From the NCBI GenBank assembly GCA_016744295.1, contig JADGEQ010000047.1, positions 1 through 51,874 of the forward strand: DNA of 51,874 bases. Direction: 5' to 3'. The DNA is from Desulfobacteraceae bacterium (GTDB lineage: Bacteria; Desulfobacterota; Desulfobacteria; Desulfobacterales; Desulfobacteraceae). Shown one piece after another: positions 17,236 to 25,140 of this stretch. The notes under the pieces were generated by a model that was not told where the DNA came from, did no database searches, and saw nothing but the letters and a program-made list of their open reading frames with translations. Each line of letters opens with the position of its first letter. Within the stretch, counting starts at the first letter, position 1. The position numbers and the translations under genes are program-made.

Positions 17236-17435
17236 GAGATACATTCCCAAGCAAATTATTCTATATTATTCCATTAAAAAACTAAAGAGGATATTTATTT
17301 AGCCCTGAATACGCAACCAAAATATTATCCCAAAAAGGACACGGTTCTGTGGTGATATCCTTTTTTTCTTGACCCCAATCCCGGGGTCTGCGATCATTCA
17401 TCAGAAATTTTTAATCAAGGATAAAGGGAATAATA

Positions 17436-17804
17436 ATGAAATTTACCATTGACCATTTTAATATAAATGTACTGGACCTTGAAAAAAGCCTGACCTTTTA
17501 CGAACACGCACTTGGACTAAAAGAGGAAAAAAGAAAAACAGCAGAAGATGGCAGCTATATCATTGTTTTTCTGGGAGACGGCACCAGTGCTGGTAAGCTG
17601 GAACTCACCTGGCTCAAAGCCCAGGAGACTCCCTATAATCTGGGGGATGAAGAGTTCCATATTGCCTTTAAGACCCTTGACTTTGATGCCGCCCATGCCC
17701 TCCATAAACAAATGGACTGTATCTGCTACGAAAACAAGGAAATGGGTATTTATTTTATCAATGACCCGGACGGATACTGGCTTGAAATCGTGCCTGTCCG
17801 CTAA
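17436..17804 (+). CDS. VOC-superfamily protein, lactoylglutathione lyase-like (glyoxalase I)
   Basis: The protein has 122 residues, a single-subunit glyoxalase I length. Two betaalphabetabetabeta units are visible, with four candidate metal ligands: H in IDHFNINV, E in KLELTW, H in EEFHIAF and E in YWLEIVPV. The spacing matches glyoxalase I, which converts the methylglyoxal-thiol hemithioacetal to a thioester. Whether glutathione is the thiol in this organism is unknown, so other VOC reactions remain possible. The ATG follows AAAGGGA. It lies divergent from the channel gene with ~200 bases between and 87 bases before the cyclase gene. Confidence 0.85.
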   Translation: MKFTIDHFNINVLDLEKSLTFYEHALGLKEEKRKTAEDGSYIIVFLGDGTSAGKLELTWLKAQETPYNLGDEEFHIAFKTLDFDAAHALHKQMDCICYENKEMGIYFINDPDGYWLEIVPVR

Positions 17805-17891
17805 TCTGGCTCCAATAACAAGGAAGATAAAGGAAGGCCCCGTTTACTTTTTTTTCCATCTTTTCGGGTTTAAATCAAGGATGCTGCCACC

Positions 17892-19502
17892 ATGACACTG
17901 CCCCCCAAATCTTTCTCTCTTTCAGGGTTTTATTATATCGGTCTGGAAGCGACTCTAGTGGGAATCCTGGTCATAACTATCCTGAATCTGGCCACTCCCC
18001 TTGAATTTGTTATTGCACGACTCCAAGCCATCCGCCAGGGAGGAGATATCCTTTGGTTCCATGTTGTTGGCTATAGATTTGCGATTCTATGCTCACTGGC
18101 TACCTTTGCCTGTATTCCTTTTCTGGTGATCCTCAAACGGGTACTCACCCCTATTTCCGAATGCTTAATTCTCAAAACACAACACAAGCCCATTCCACCG
18201 ACCCTTGAACAAAAGGCACAACAACGGCTGATCAATCTGCCCTTTATCATGGTCCCGGTAAATATTCTATTCTGGATCTTCATTCCCTTGCTTATTTTCG
18301 GCGGCGCCTTTGCCATCAATAAAATGGATTTAGCCGCTGCCATCATCTTTTCCCTCCGGTCCACCATGGTGGGATTTATTTCCTCGGCCATTGTATTTTT
18401 CGGTATTGAGTCCCATGCCAGAAAAGAGTTGATTCCCATTTTCTTTCCCGCAGGTGAGCTCTCCCTTGTGGCCGATACCTCCCAAATTTCCATTTCAAGG
18501 CGGATACGGGTATTTTACAGGATAGGGAGTCTGATGCCCCTTGCCAACATTGTCCTGACCCTGTTTATCCTCTACTTGCAGGTGAACTCTGACACGATTT
18601 CAGCAAAAACCTATGGCCAGGGCGTTCTCATTTTCTCCCTGGTGGTCTTTATCCTTTTTTTTATGGGATCCGGTTTGTTGAACCGGCTGATCAGCCGATC
18701 CATTTCCATCCCCATCAATGGTATGCTGGAGGCCATGGAAGAGATCAAAAAAGGTAATTATCAAACCCGGGTTAAAGTGGTCTCCAATGATGAGGTGGGC
18801 GTACTGGGGGATGCCACCAACAAAATGATTCAAGATCTTGCGGAAAAAAAATTGCTGAGGGATGCCTTTGGAAAATACGTTGCCCCGGAGGTCAGGGATG
18901 AAATCATATCCGGCCGGATTCCTTTGGACGGGGAGTTCAAAGAGGTTACAATATTATTTGCAGATCTAAGGGATTTTATGCCCATGACCGAAGCAAATGA
19001 TCCCAAGCAAATGGTAAGAATTTTAAACGATTATTTTAAAGAGATGAGTGCAGCCATCACAGCAAGGTCCGGCCTGATTCTCCAATTTATTGGGGATGAG
19101 ATCTATGCGGTATTCGGTGCCCCTGTTTCCTGCAAGGATCACCCTTCCAATGCATTTTTGGCAGCCCTTGATATGGAAAAAAGGCTCAATGAGCTGAACA
19201 ACCGCTTTGCCCGGCAGGGAAGGCCCCTTTTATCCCACGGCATCGGCATCCACACAGGTCGGGTTTTAGCAGCCAGTATTGGAAGCCCGGACCGTTTATC
19301 CTACCTTTTGGTAGGGGATACGGTGAATCTGGCGTCACGCCTCCAATCCATGACCAGAGAACTTGATGCCCGCATTATTCTTTCTGCAGACACCATAAAC
19401 CTTTTGCCGGAACACCAAACCCGAAACATCGACAAACAGCATCCCCATCCCGTCCGGATAAAGGGTCGACAAACCCTGGTTGATATTTATCTGATCAAAT
19501 AA
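17892..19502 (+). CDS. Membrane adenylate/guanylate cyclase (class III) with HAMP domain
   Basis: The protein has 536 residues. About six hydrophobic helices occupy residues 1-260, followed by a HAMP domain (SRSISIPINGMLEAMEEIKKGNYQTRVKVVSNDEVGVLGDATNKMI) and a class III cyclase domain from ~350. Metal aspartates are present in ILFADLRDF and FIGDEIYAVFG, and the transition-state Asn/Arg in GDTVNLASR. It should make cAMP (or cGMP) in response to a membrane signal. The 4TM/6TM-HAMP-cyclase layout is shared with the protein at 41793-43355. A hairpin directly follows the stop codon. No partner receptor is adjacent. Confidence 0.9.
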   Translation: MTLPPKSFSLSGFYYIGLEATLVGILVITILNLATPLEFVIARLQAIRQGGDILWFHVVGYRFAILCSLATFACIPFLVILKRVLTPISECLILKTQHKPIPPTLEQKAQQRLINLPFIMVPVNILFWIFIPLLIFGGAFAINKMDLAAAIIFSLRSTMVGFISSAIVFFGIESHARKELIPIFFPAGELSLVADTSQISISRRIRVFYRIGSLMPLANIVLTLFILYLQVNSDTISAKTYGQGVLIFSLVVFILFFMGSGLLNRLISRSISIPINGMLEAMEEIKKGNYQTRVKVVSNDEVGVLGDATNKMIQDLAEKKLLRDAFGKYVAPEVRDEIISGRIPLDGEFKEVTILFADLRDFMPMTEANDPKQMVRILNDYFKEMSAAITARSGLILQFIGDEIYAVFGAPVSCKDHPSNAFLAALDMEKRLNELNNRFARQGRPLLSHGIGIHTGRVLAASIGSPDRLSYLLVGDTVNLASRLQSMTRELDARIILSADTINLLPEHQTRNIDKQHPHPVRIKGRQTLVDIYLIK

Positions 19503-19503
19503 A

Positions 19504-19530
19504 GCCGTGGATTTGGCGTAAACCCACGGC
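19504..19530. terminator. Hairpin between convergent cyclase and oxidoreductase genes
   Basis: The arms GCCGTGG (19504-19510) and CCACGGC (19524-19530) pair perfectly over 7 bp around a 13-base loop, starting one base after the cyclase stop codon. It lies between convergent genes. The T-run downstream is weak (TGTTTTAAATT, some bases later), so terminator function is probable but unproven. Confidence 0.5.
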
Positions 19531-19554
19531 CCGATGATGTTTTAAATTGATATT

Positions 19555-20835
19555 TTAAATCCGACGCTGAACCAAATGGTAGAGCCTTGAACCTGCCTCA
19601 TAGAAAAGCCCCCGCAAAAATCGCATGGAAACCGGCGTTATCTCTGATACAGGCAAGGGAATATCCTTGGGAGAGCCCCCCATCATGTATTCTGCCAACA
19701 GCTTTCCAAACACCGTTCCAGGACCGATTCCCCTGCCATTGTAGCAGGTGACCATGGCCAGGTTCTCCCCCATGACATGGAAGCGGGGAATATGATTGGG
19801 GGTCATGGCAATTCTGCCATACCAGCCATGCTCCAGCTCCGCCTCCCCGATCTGGGGAAATATTTTTTCTAGACTTCTTTTGGCCCAGGCTTTGTTCAGG
19901 TTCCAGGCAAAATCCTCCACATTGCCCACACTTCCTATGATCAAACGCCCCATGGCATCAAGGCGATAGGAGGAAAGCAGCAGGTTGGTATCCCAGGCAC
20001 CATTGCGCCCGGGCAGGACGGTTTTTAGTATCTGTTCATCCAGGGGTTTTGTGGCAAACTGAAAATAATTAAAAGGCACAATATTTTGAACCTGATCCTT
20101 AAAAGCTGCCTCGGGATACCCCTGGACCGCAATGATAACGGATTTGGCGAGAACACTTCCTTCCGGGGTGGTCAGCCGCCAGGCGTCCCATTCTTTTTCC
20201 AGGGAGGTTACCGGGGAATTGGCATAAATCATGGCGCCCTCATCCATGGCAGCCCTGGCCAGGCCGTAGGCATAGGCAAGAGGCTGGATGGTGCCGGCCC
20301 GTTCATCCAATAAGGCACCAAGATATGCCTTGCTCCCAATTTTTTGAGCGGCTTCATCCCGGTCCAGGAGCCTGACAGGGGCCCCTCTTTCCTTCCATTG
20401 TTTTTCCCGCTGCTGGAGGGCCCTGTACCCGGCTTTGGAATCCGCACAATGAAGGGTCCCGTGCCGCCATGCTTCACACTGGATATTGTAGCGTTCGATG
20501 AGTCCGTAGACAAGATCCGGAGAAGCGCCCAAAACATCAATCAAAGCCTGCCCATGATCCTGGCCCACCAAGGAGATCACATCTTCTGGCATGAGCCAGA
20601 GCCCTGCGTTCACAAGCCCCACATTCCGGCCAGCGCCACCAAAGCCCACATCATTGGCTTCAAGCACAACAGCTGACTTGCCTGCCAAGGACAGGTGCAG
20701 CGCTGCGGACAGCCCGGTATATCCCCCGCCGATAATGGCCACATCCGCCTTTTGTTCTCTCCCAAGACGACCTAATTGCGGTTTTCCCGTTGCCGTTGCA
20801 TCCCAGAGGCCGTGACTGATATTTTTATCTTCCAT
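19555..20835 (-). CDS. FAD-dependent amine/amino-acid oxidoreductase (DAO family, OrdL/PuuB-like)
   Basis: The protein has 426 residues and a DAO fold. The N-terminal dinucleotide-binding motif is VAIIGGGYTGLSAALHLSLAGKSAVVLEAND, followed by GGAGRNVGLVNAGL, the region where related enzymes interact with flavin. The C-terminal flavin loop is MVTCYNGRGIGPGTVFGKLLAEYM. Family members oxidise N-substituted amino acids, gamma-glutamylputrescine or glycine/sarcosine-type substrates; the substrate here is not determinable. The start has AGGAGG 4 bases upstream. It is divergent from a GntR/FCD regulator, with a candidate operator between them, so regulation by that protein in response to the substrate is likely. 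Confidence 0.85.
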   Translation of the reverse strand: MEDKNISHGLWDATATGKPQLGRLGREQKADVAIIGGGYTGLSAALHLSLAGKSAVVLEANDVGFGGAGRNVGLVNAGLWLMPEDVISLVGQDHGQALIDVLGASPDLVYGLIERYNIQCEAWRHGTLHCADSKAGYRALQQREKQWKERGAPVRLLDRDEAAQKIGSKAYLGALLDERAGTIQPLAYAYGLARAAMDEGAMIYANSPVTSLEKEWDAWRLTTPEGSVLAKSVIIAVQGYPEAAFKDQVQNIVPFNYFQFATKPLDEQILKTVLPGRNGAWDTNLLLSSYRLDAMGRLIIGSVGNVEDFAWNLNKAWAKRSLEKIFPQIGEAELEHGWYGRIAMTPNHIPRFHVMGENLAMVTCYNGRGIGPGTVFGKLLAEYMMGGSPKDIPLPVSEITPVSMRFLRGLFYEAGSRLYHLVQRRI

Positions 20836-20918
20836 TCTTCCTCCTGATAAAATAAAATCGGTTTTTTTTTAAAAAAATTATCTGAACAATCCTATTTAAA
20901 ATTCTTATGAAGTTTTTA

Positions 20919-20928
20919 TGGTATACCA
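20919..20928. promoter_or_regulatory. Candidate GntR/FCD operator between divergent genes
   Basis: TGGTATACCA is a perfect 10-bp palindrome centred ~88 bases before the oxidoreductase start and ~170 bases before the GntR regulator start. FCD-type GntR regulators commonly bind short TGGTATACCA/TTGTATACAA-like palindromes, so this is a reasonable site for the divergently encoded regulator. Only one copy was seen in the interval. Confidence 0.45.
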
Positions 20929-21092
20929 ATATTTTTTTCATTGTCAATATAAAAAATACCGAACCCCTTTTCCACTGAATTTTCTTTGTCATGATTCCTT
21001 GCAAAAATATCAGTCCTATACTATTAAGGGATACTAAATGAAAATTTTTATACTTTACTCTCTAATTTAAGACATCAAATGCAGCGTTGATT

Positions 21093-21746
21093 ATGAAGAA
21101 AGAAATTTACAATACCCTTAGAAGAAAAATCATTTATCTTGAATATGATCCCGGCCAGATTCTCAAGGAACAGGACCTGGCAAAAGAGTTCGGGGTAAGT
21201 CGCACCCCGCTGCGCACTGTATTATTCAGACTTGAATGGGAACATCTGGTCAAAATTTTGCCCCGGACCGGTATTTTGGTAATGGAATTGGAACTCAATA
21301 CCATTACCCATGTATTCCAGGCAAGGCTTGAGCTGGAAGCCGTCATCGGATCCATGGCAGCAGAAGGATTCACAGAACGCCATTTTAATCGGTTGGATGC
21401 CTGTTTAAGTTCCTGTGACCAACAACTGAACCGCAAGGACCCACAGGCCCTTGGGGCCCTTGACATGGAAATCAAGCAGCTTTTTTATGACGCTGCCGGC
21501 AATCCCTTTTTAGTTGAAATGTCGGACAGGCTCTATTCTTTGACCTTCAGGCTGTGGTATTTTAATATGTTGAAGATGGACAATAATGGGTGGAACCAGG
21601 AGGTCCTGGCCATTAAGGAAGATTTAACCGCCCTGGTGGATCTTTTGCACAATCATACAGCCGAACAGGTGGGCAAAGCCCGGAGAGAACATTTGCTCAA
21701 ACACTTAAAACGGATCCGCTCAAAATTTCTGGGGCTCTCGGGCTGA
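21093..21746 (+). CDS. GntR-family transcriptional regulator, FCD (FadR) subgroup
   Basis: The protein has 217 residues. The N-terminal winged helix (KEQDLAKEFGVSRTPLRTVLFRLEWEHLVKILPRTGILVM) is typical of GntR proteins. The C-terminal ~140 residues form an all-helical FCD effector domain (FQARLELEAVIGSMAAE ... DMEIKQLFYDAAGNPFLVEM ... REHLLKHLKRIRSK) with the usual metal-binding pattern of acidic and histidine residues, weakly preserved. The ATG at 21093 is preferred over the TTG two codons earlier; neither has a strong ribosome-binding site. Divergence from the FAD oxidoreductase gene suggests it controls that gene and itself. Confidence 0.88.
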   Translation: MKKEIYNTLRRKIIYLEYDPGQILKEQDLAKEFGVSRTPLRTVLFRLEWEHLVKILPRTGILVMELELNTITHVFQARLELEAVIGSMAAEGFTERHFNRLDACLSSCDQQLNRKDPQALGALDMEIKQLFYDAAGNPFLVEMSDRLYSLTFRLWYFNMLKMDNNGWNQEVLAIKEDLTALVDLLHNHTAEQVGKARREHLLKHLKRIRSKFLGLSG

Positions 21747-21781
21747 TGCTTGCCGTCCGGCTCACGCCACACCCGAGCCCC
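21731..21781. terminator. GC-rich hairpin at the end of the GntR gene
   Basis: GGGGCTC.CGGG (21731-21742, with a two-base bulge) pairs with CCCGAGCCCC (21772-21781). The left arm lies inside the last codons of the regulator gene. No T-run follows, so this may stabilise the mRNA end or act as a weak terminator between convergent genes. Confidence 0.35.
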
Positions 21782-21852
21782 AGCTTGCAATTGAAAAAGA
21801 TCAATCCTAGGATTTAAATGAATGGGCCTAGGGTTTCAGGCTCGGTTTCAGG

Positions 21853-22638
21853 TTACTTTTTAGGCTTTTTTTTAGGTTCCATTGTAGCCTGGACAAATTC
21901 CAGGGTTGCTTTAACATCCTTGCTCAAAAGGGTCTGGGTCAATATTTCCCGCCACTCCTCTTGTTCAAGCGCCGCTTTGATCTGTCCCAGGGTGTCGGCC
22001 TTTAATTTTTGTTTAATCTGGATAAAGGGCCTGTTGGGGGTGTCAATCCACAGGGAAATAATTTCTTTTGCCCGGGGGATAAGGTTTTCTTCTTCAACCA
22101 CCTCATCCACAATTTCCATATCCAGAGCCGTGTTCACATCCACCATCTCACCAAAATACATGACATCCCTAAATTTTTTATCACTGTCCAGCCCAAAGCG
22201 CATCACAGCAGACTGGGCAATGGAAAGCCCCAATCCGATTTTGATCTCGCTCATGCCCAGTTTAATTTTAGGATGATTTTTAACAATGCGATAATCCGAT
22301 GCCATGGCCAGTATCAGTCCCATGGCAGCAGAGTGGCCGTTCATGGCACAGACCACCGGTTTCTTGCAGGTAAAAAAGTCCATGAGAATCTCTTCCTGCT
22401 CCTCAAAGAATGAAATCACCTCCCCTGGTGTTTCAAATCCGATAAACATGGGCAGACTGAATCCGCTGGAAAAAAAGCGGCCCTCTCCGGTTAAAATTAT
22501 CCCCTTGAGCGCATCATTTTCATTTACCTCCACAACAATGTCTTTGAGTTGTTTTAGGGTTTCCATTGTAACGGCATTGGTTTTCCCGTCGGCAAGTCTG
22601 GCAATTACGATATTATCCTGAATCTCTTGTTTCAACAT
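21853..22638 (-). CDS. Enoyl-CoA hydratase/isomerase-family protein
   Basis: The protein has 261 residues with a crotonase fold: VIARLADGKTNAVTMETL, IILTGEGRFFSSGFSLPMF (first oxyanion-hole loop) and KPVVCAMNGHSAAMGLILAMASDYRI (second loop). A glutamate in SEIKIGLGLS stands where hydratases carry a catalytic acid. The region lacks the usual GGGGTQRL and reads GLSIAQSAVMRFG, so an isomerase or divergent activity is possible. The ATG at 22638 follows AGGGA by 8 bases; a longer frame to 22701 would overlap the NifX-like gene. It lies 28 bases after that gene and so is probably co-transcribed. The lysine-rich tail (EPKKKPKK) is unusual. Confidence 0.8.
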   Translation of the reverse strand: MLKQEIQDNIVIARLADGKTNAVTMETLKQLKDIVVEVNENDALKGIILTGEGRFFSSGFSLPMFIGFETPGEVISFFEEQEEILMDFFTCKKPVVCAMNGHSAAMGLILAMASDYRIVKNHPKIKLGMSEIKIGLGLSIAQSAVMRFGLDSDKKFRDVMYFGEMVDVNTALDMEIVDEVVEEENLIPRAKEIISLWIDTPNRPFIQIKQKLKADTLGQIKAALEQEEWREILTQTLLSKDVKATLEFVQATMEPKKKPKK

Positions 22639-22666
22639 GGTCCATTCCCTTTCAAACATTAACGCA

Positions 22667-23044
22667 TTATAGGTGCCCACACCCGCCATCATGTCCGCCA
22701 CAGGCCTGCTTAACCGTCATCTCAACCAGTGCCTTGCTTTCAAACAACCCAAGATTTTCCTGAACACTGCCCGCTGACGATTTAAACACTTTGATGCCCA
22801 TTTCATTCAGCTTGTTGATGGCGCCGGCACCAATACCGCCTACCACAATGGTGTCAACCATTTTCCCATTCAAGGCTTTTAACGGGTTACACATACCATG
22901 TACATGGCCCAGGTCCTGATTGTTGATGGTATGAATCACCTTTGTCTGGGTCTCAAAAACAACAAAGAACGGGGCCGAGCCAAAGTGGCCGAATACCTCA
23001 CTGTCTAATCCATTGTCTATTTCAACTGGAAAACATATTTTCAT
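22667..23044 (-). CDS. NifX/NifB-C-terminal-like (dinitrogenase cofactor biosynthesis family) protein
   Basis: The protein has 125 residues: MKICFPVEIDNGLDSEVFGHFGSAPFFVVFE is the family's N-terminal strand and SxVxxHFGxAxxF signature, and VDTIVVGGIGAGAINKLNEMGIKVF the second half. The C-terminus is CGGHDGGCGHL, a Cys/His-rich tail found in many stand-alone members from anaerobes. NifX-type proteins bind metal clusters, but no nitrogenase genes are nearby, so its role is probably in other Fe-S or metal handling. The ATG at 23044 has GGGAG 7 bases upstream and is preferred over GTG at 23050. Divergent from the AOR/ADH operon across ~240 bases. Confidence 0.85.
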   Translation of the reverse strand: MKICFPVEIDNGLDSEVFGHFGSAPFFVVFETQTKVIHTINNQDLGHVHGMCNPLKALNGKMVDTIVVGGIGAGAINKLNEMGIKVFKSSAGSVQENLGLFESKALVEMTVKQACGGHDGGCGHL

Positions 23045-23207
23045 TTTCACTCTCCCTATTAATTCGAATTGATTTTCTTATAGCATATTTATTGAACATT
23101 TGTATAATGTTACCCGTAATGGGAATCGTCCCATATTGTTCCAAGTTTAAAGCAATCATATCAATTTCCACGGAAAATCCTTGACAGATTCGAGTGGATA
23201 TATTTAT

Positions 23208-23241
23208 AGTGGGCAGTCGGTCAAATGACCGACTGCCCACT
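23208..23241. promoter_or_regulatory. Perfect 16-bp inverted repeat before the AOR/ADH operon (candidate operator)
   Basis: AGTGGGCAGTCGGTCA (23208-23223) and its exact complement (23226-23241) are separated by only two bases. It sits 46 bases before the first gene of the plus-strand operon, just downstream of a TTGACA at 23181-23186 that has only weak -10 candidates (TTTATA/TTATAG at 16-17 bases). Because the flanking genes diverge, it is not a terminator for either. Length and symmetry suit a TetR-family operator, and the operon ends with a TetR gene. A 5'-leader hairpin is the alternative. Confidence 0.6.
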
Positions 23242-23287
23242 GTAATTCCCAGCAATTATTTAATCTCTATTAAAAGAGGGGAGGATC

Positions 23288-23818
23288 ATGGAAGCATTCA
23301 TTGAAATCAAACCCGGGCGAAAACCATTCCAGCGGATCTACCTTGGCATCATGCTCTGGTTTGTTGGAAAAGCCATCCAGGCTGCTGCACGGGTGGATTC
23401 GGAAGTAAAAAAGGAATTTGAACAAATGCCCCCCAACTACACTTTTTCCCTGGGCGCCTTTCCCAATGGACCCTATATGATAGTTGGCAAAGGTGAAATG
23501 GGAAAGGTCCGGTATTTGGGAGGCGATATTGCCAAGCACCCTGTCAACCTTGAAATGACGCTGAAAAGTATGGGAAATCTCTTTGTCCTCTTTACCTTTC
23601 AGGAAAGCACCCCCATCGCCAATTCACGGGATCGCATGATTGTCAGCGGCGATGTTCCCCAGGCCTGTGCCGCTGTCAGGATCCTGAACATTGTCCAGGT
23701 ATACCTGCTGCCAAAATTCATTGCCAAACTGGCCATCAAACGATATCCCAGATGGTCTCTAAAACGCCATACCCTTGGCAGGGCAATGGTTTTGATCAGA
23801 ACCGTCACCGGGATCTAG
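23288..23818 (+). CDS. Conserved-looking hypothetical protein, possibly SCP2-like
   Basis: The protein has 176 residues and no signal peptide. No exact family was recognised. The second half (PYMIVGKGEMGKVRYLGGDIAKHPVNLEMTLKSMGNLFVLFTFQESTPIANSRDRMIVSGDVPQACAAVRIL) has the alternation of SCP2 sterol-carrier domains: a strand with a charged ligand description, a T-L-x-S/M step, a hydrophobic helix, then 'sGD' and a final helix. That domain binds acyl or lipid ligands, which would fit a hydrophobic substrate for the operon. GGGAGG lies just before the ATG. It is the first gene of the AOR/ADH operon. The SCP2 link is an inference from pattern only. Confidence 0.65.
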   Translation: MEAFIEIKPGRKPFQRIYLGIMLWFVGKAIQAAARVDSEVKKEFEQMPPNYTFSLGAFPNGPYMIVGKGEMGKVRYLGGDIAKHPVNLEMTLKSMGNLFVLFTFQESTPIANSRDRMIVSGDVPQACAAVRILNIVQVYLLPKFIAKLAIKRYPRWSLKRHTLGRAMVLIRTVTGI

Positions 23819-23876
23819 GACAGGGACATAACGCTAAAAACACAACGCAACATCGAAAAAAGGAGAAATGCAATCC

Positions 23877-25130
23877 ATGAACCGAGGTGATTTTACCTTT
23901 TTATGCCGGACCAAAACCGGTTTTGGCATGAATGCACTGGAACATCTGCCCTTTGATCTGTCCGGCATGGGAAGTCAAAAGCCCCTGGTCCTCCTGGACA
24001 AGGATGCCCACCTTTCGGGTTCTATTAAACCATTGGCCCGGGCCTTTAAAGAATCCGGCATGACACTGGGCATCTGCCCCCCCATCGAAAAAATCTCCAA
24101 TGCCGGCAATGAGACTGGCAAAAATGACCTTACCCTTCTCAAGGAGTTGTATCAGATATACACAGATAAAGGTTTTGATGCCATCATTGCCCTGGGAACA
24201 GGCAGGGTAACGGAGGTGGCCAAGGCCTTGAATATGGCAGTCACCCTGGGTCCCGACGTTCTAAAAGCCACCAACGGATTAGCCAAAATCACCGTTCCCT
24301 TAACCCCCTTTGCCTATATCCCAACGGGCATGGGAATGGGCACGGAAACCAGCGGGGTTGCCAGATTTAACAACCATACATTTCACTCTCCCTTTCTTGC
24401 ACCAGACCTTGCGGTCATTGATCCTGGAATACTGACACAAGACACCTCCCCTGTCCTTATCAATGCAGGCCTGACCTGTTTGGCTGCCTGCTGCGAGGCC
24501 CATGTGCTTTCAGGCAATCCTCCGGCCAGGGCCTATGCCGCCACCGCCATCGGGCTGATCATGGAAAATTTAATGCCTCTGGTAAAAAGTATTCTGGTCC
24601 CGGGCATGAGCCCGAATAAAAAAGCCATAGGGCATGCATGTCTTACCCATGCCTCGGTGATTACCGGAATTATCCTGAACGGCAATACCCTGGTGAGTGT
24701 TAGCCTGGGGCAGATGGTGGCAAACCATTGTAAAACAGACCCCGGACATGCCATGGCCATCCTCCTTCCGGCCGTGCTGGATCTCATGGTCAAAGACCTA
24801 TCTGACCTTGGCAACCTTGCCCTTCCCCTTTCCGGATCAGATGAGTACAGCGCCGTTCCGCCCCCCCAGCACCCGGGCATGGCCATCCAAAAGATCCAGT
24901 CTCTTCTAAATGAACTTTACCAAATTTCCCTGGGCACCCTGCCCCGAACCCTGGGCGAGGCAGGCCTGGACAGACAAGCAATCTCTTCTTTGGGCCTCCT
25001 GTTTTCCGATTCTGCCTCCACCGACATTCTGAAAATTACCCCGGAACAGACCCAAGCCATCCTGGTCCAAGCCCTGGACGGGATTCCCCTTACCCGGGCT
25101 CTGCCCCAACCCTGCCTGAAACAGGCCTAA
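23877..25130 (+). CDS. Iron-alcohol-dehydrogenase homologue lacking metal ligands (putative pseudoenzyme)
   Basis: The protein has 417 residues, full length for Fe-ADH, and colinear with its neighbour at 25141. The key sites have changed. The NAD motif GGGS is GTGR (ALGTGRVTEVAKAL). PTTAGTGSE is PTGMGMGTE. The first metal pair in DAMAHAVEA aligns with TCLAACCEA (Asp to Thr, His to Ala). The LGH...PHG region reads LGQMVANHCKTDPGHAMAI, losing the other two ligand histidines. The reading frame is intact and long, so this is not a decaying gene. A structural, regulatory or metal-free role is inferred. Start: AGGAG is 2 bases from ATG 23868 and 11 from ATG 23877; the latter was chosen, with some doubt. 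Confidence 0.8.
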   Translation: MNRGDFTFLCRTKTGFGMNALEHLPFDLSGMGSQKPLVLLDKDAHLSGSIKPLARAFKESGMTLGICPPIEKISNAGNETGKNDLTLLKELYQIYTDKGFDAIIALGTGRVTEVAKALNMAVTLGPDVLKATNGLAKITVPLTPFAYIPTGMGMGTETSGVARFNNHTFHSPFLAPDLAVIDPGILTQDTSPVLINAGLTCLAACCEAHVLSGNPPARAYAATAIGLIMENLMPLVKSILVPGMSPNKKAIGHACLTHASVITGIILNGNTLVSVSLGQMVANHCKTDPGHAMAILLPAVLDLMVKDLSDLGNLALPLSGSDEYSAVPPPQHPGMAIQKIQSLLNELYQISLGTLPRTLGEAGLDRQAISSLGLLFSDSASTDILKITPEQTQAILVQALDGIPLTRALPQPCLKQA

Positions 25131-25140
25131 AGGAGAAGTG

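Noticed and set aside
23208..23241. Reading the perfect inverted repeat as a transcription terminator.
   Set aside because: Both flanking genes start from this interval and diverge, and there is no T-run after it.
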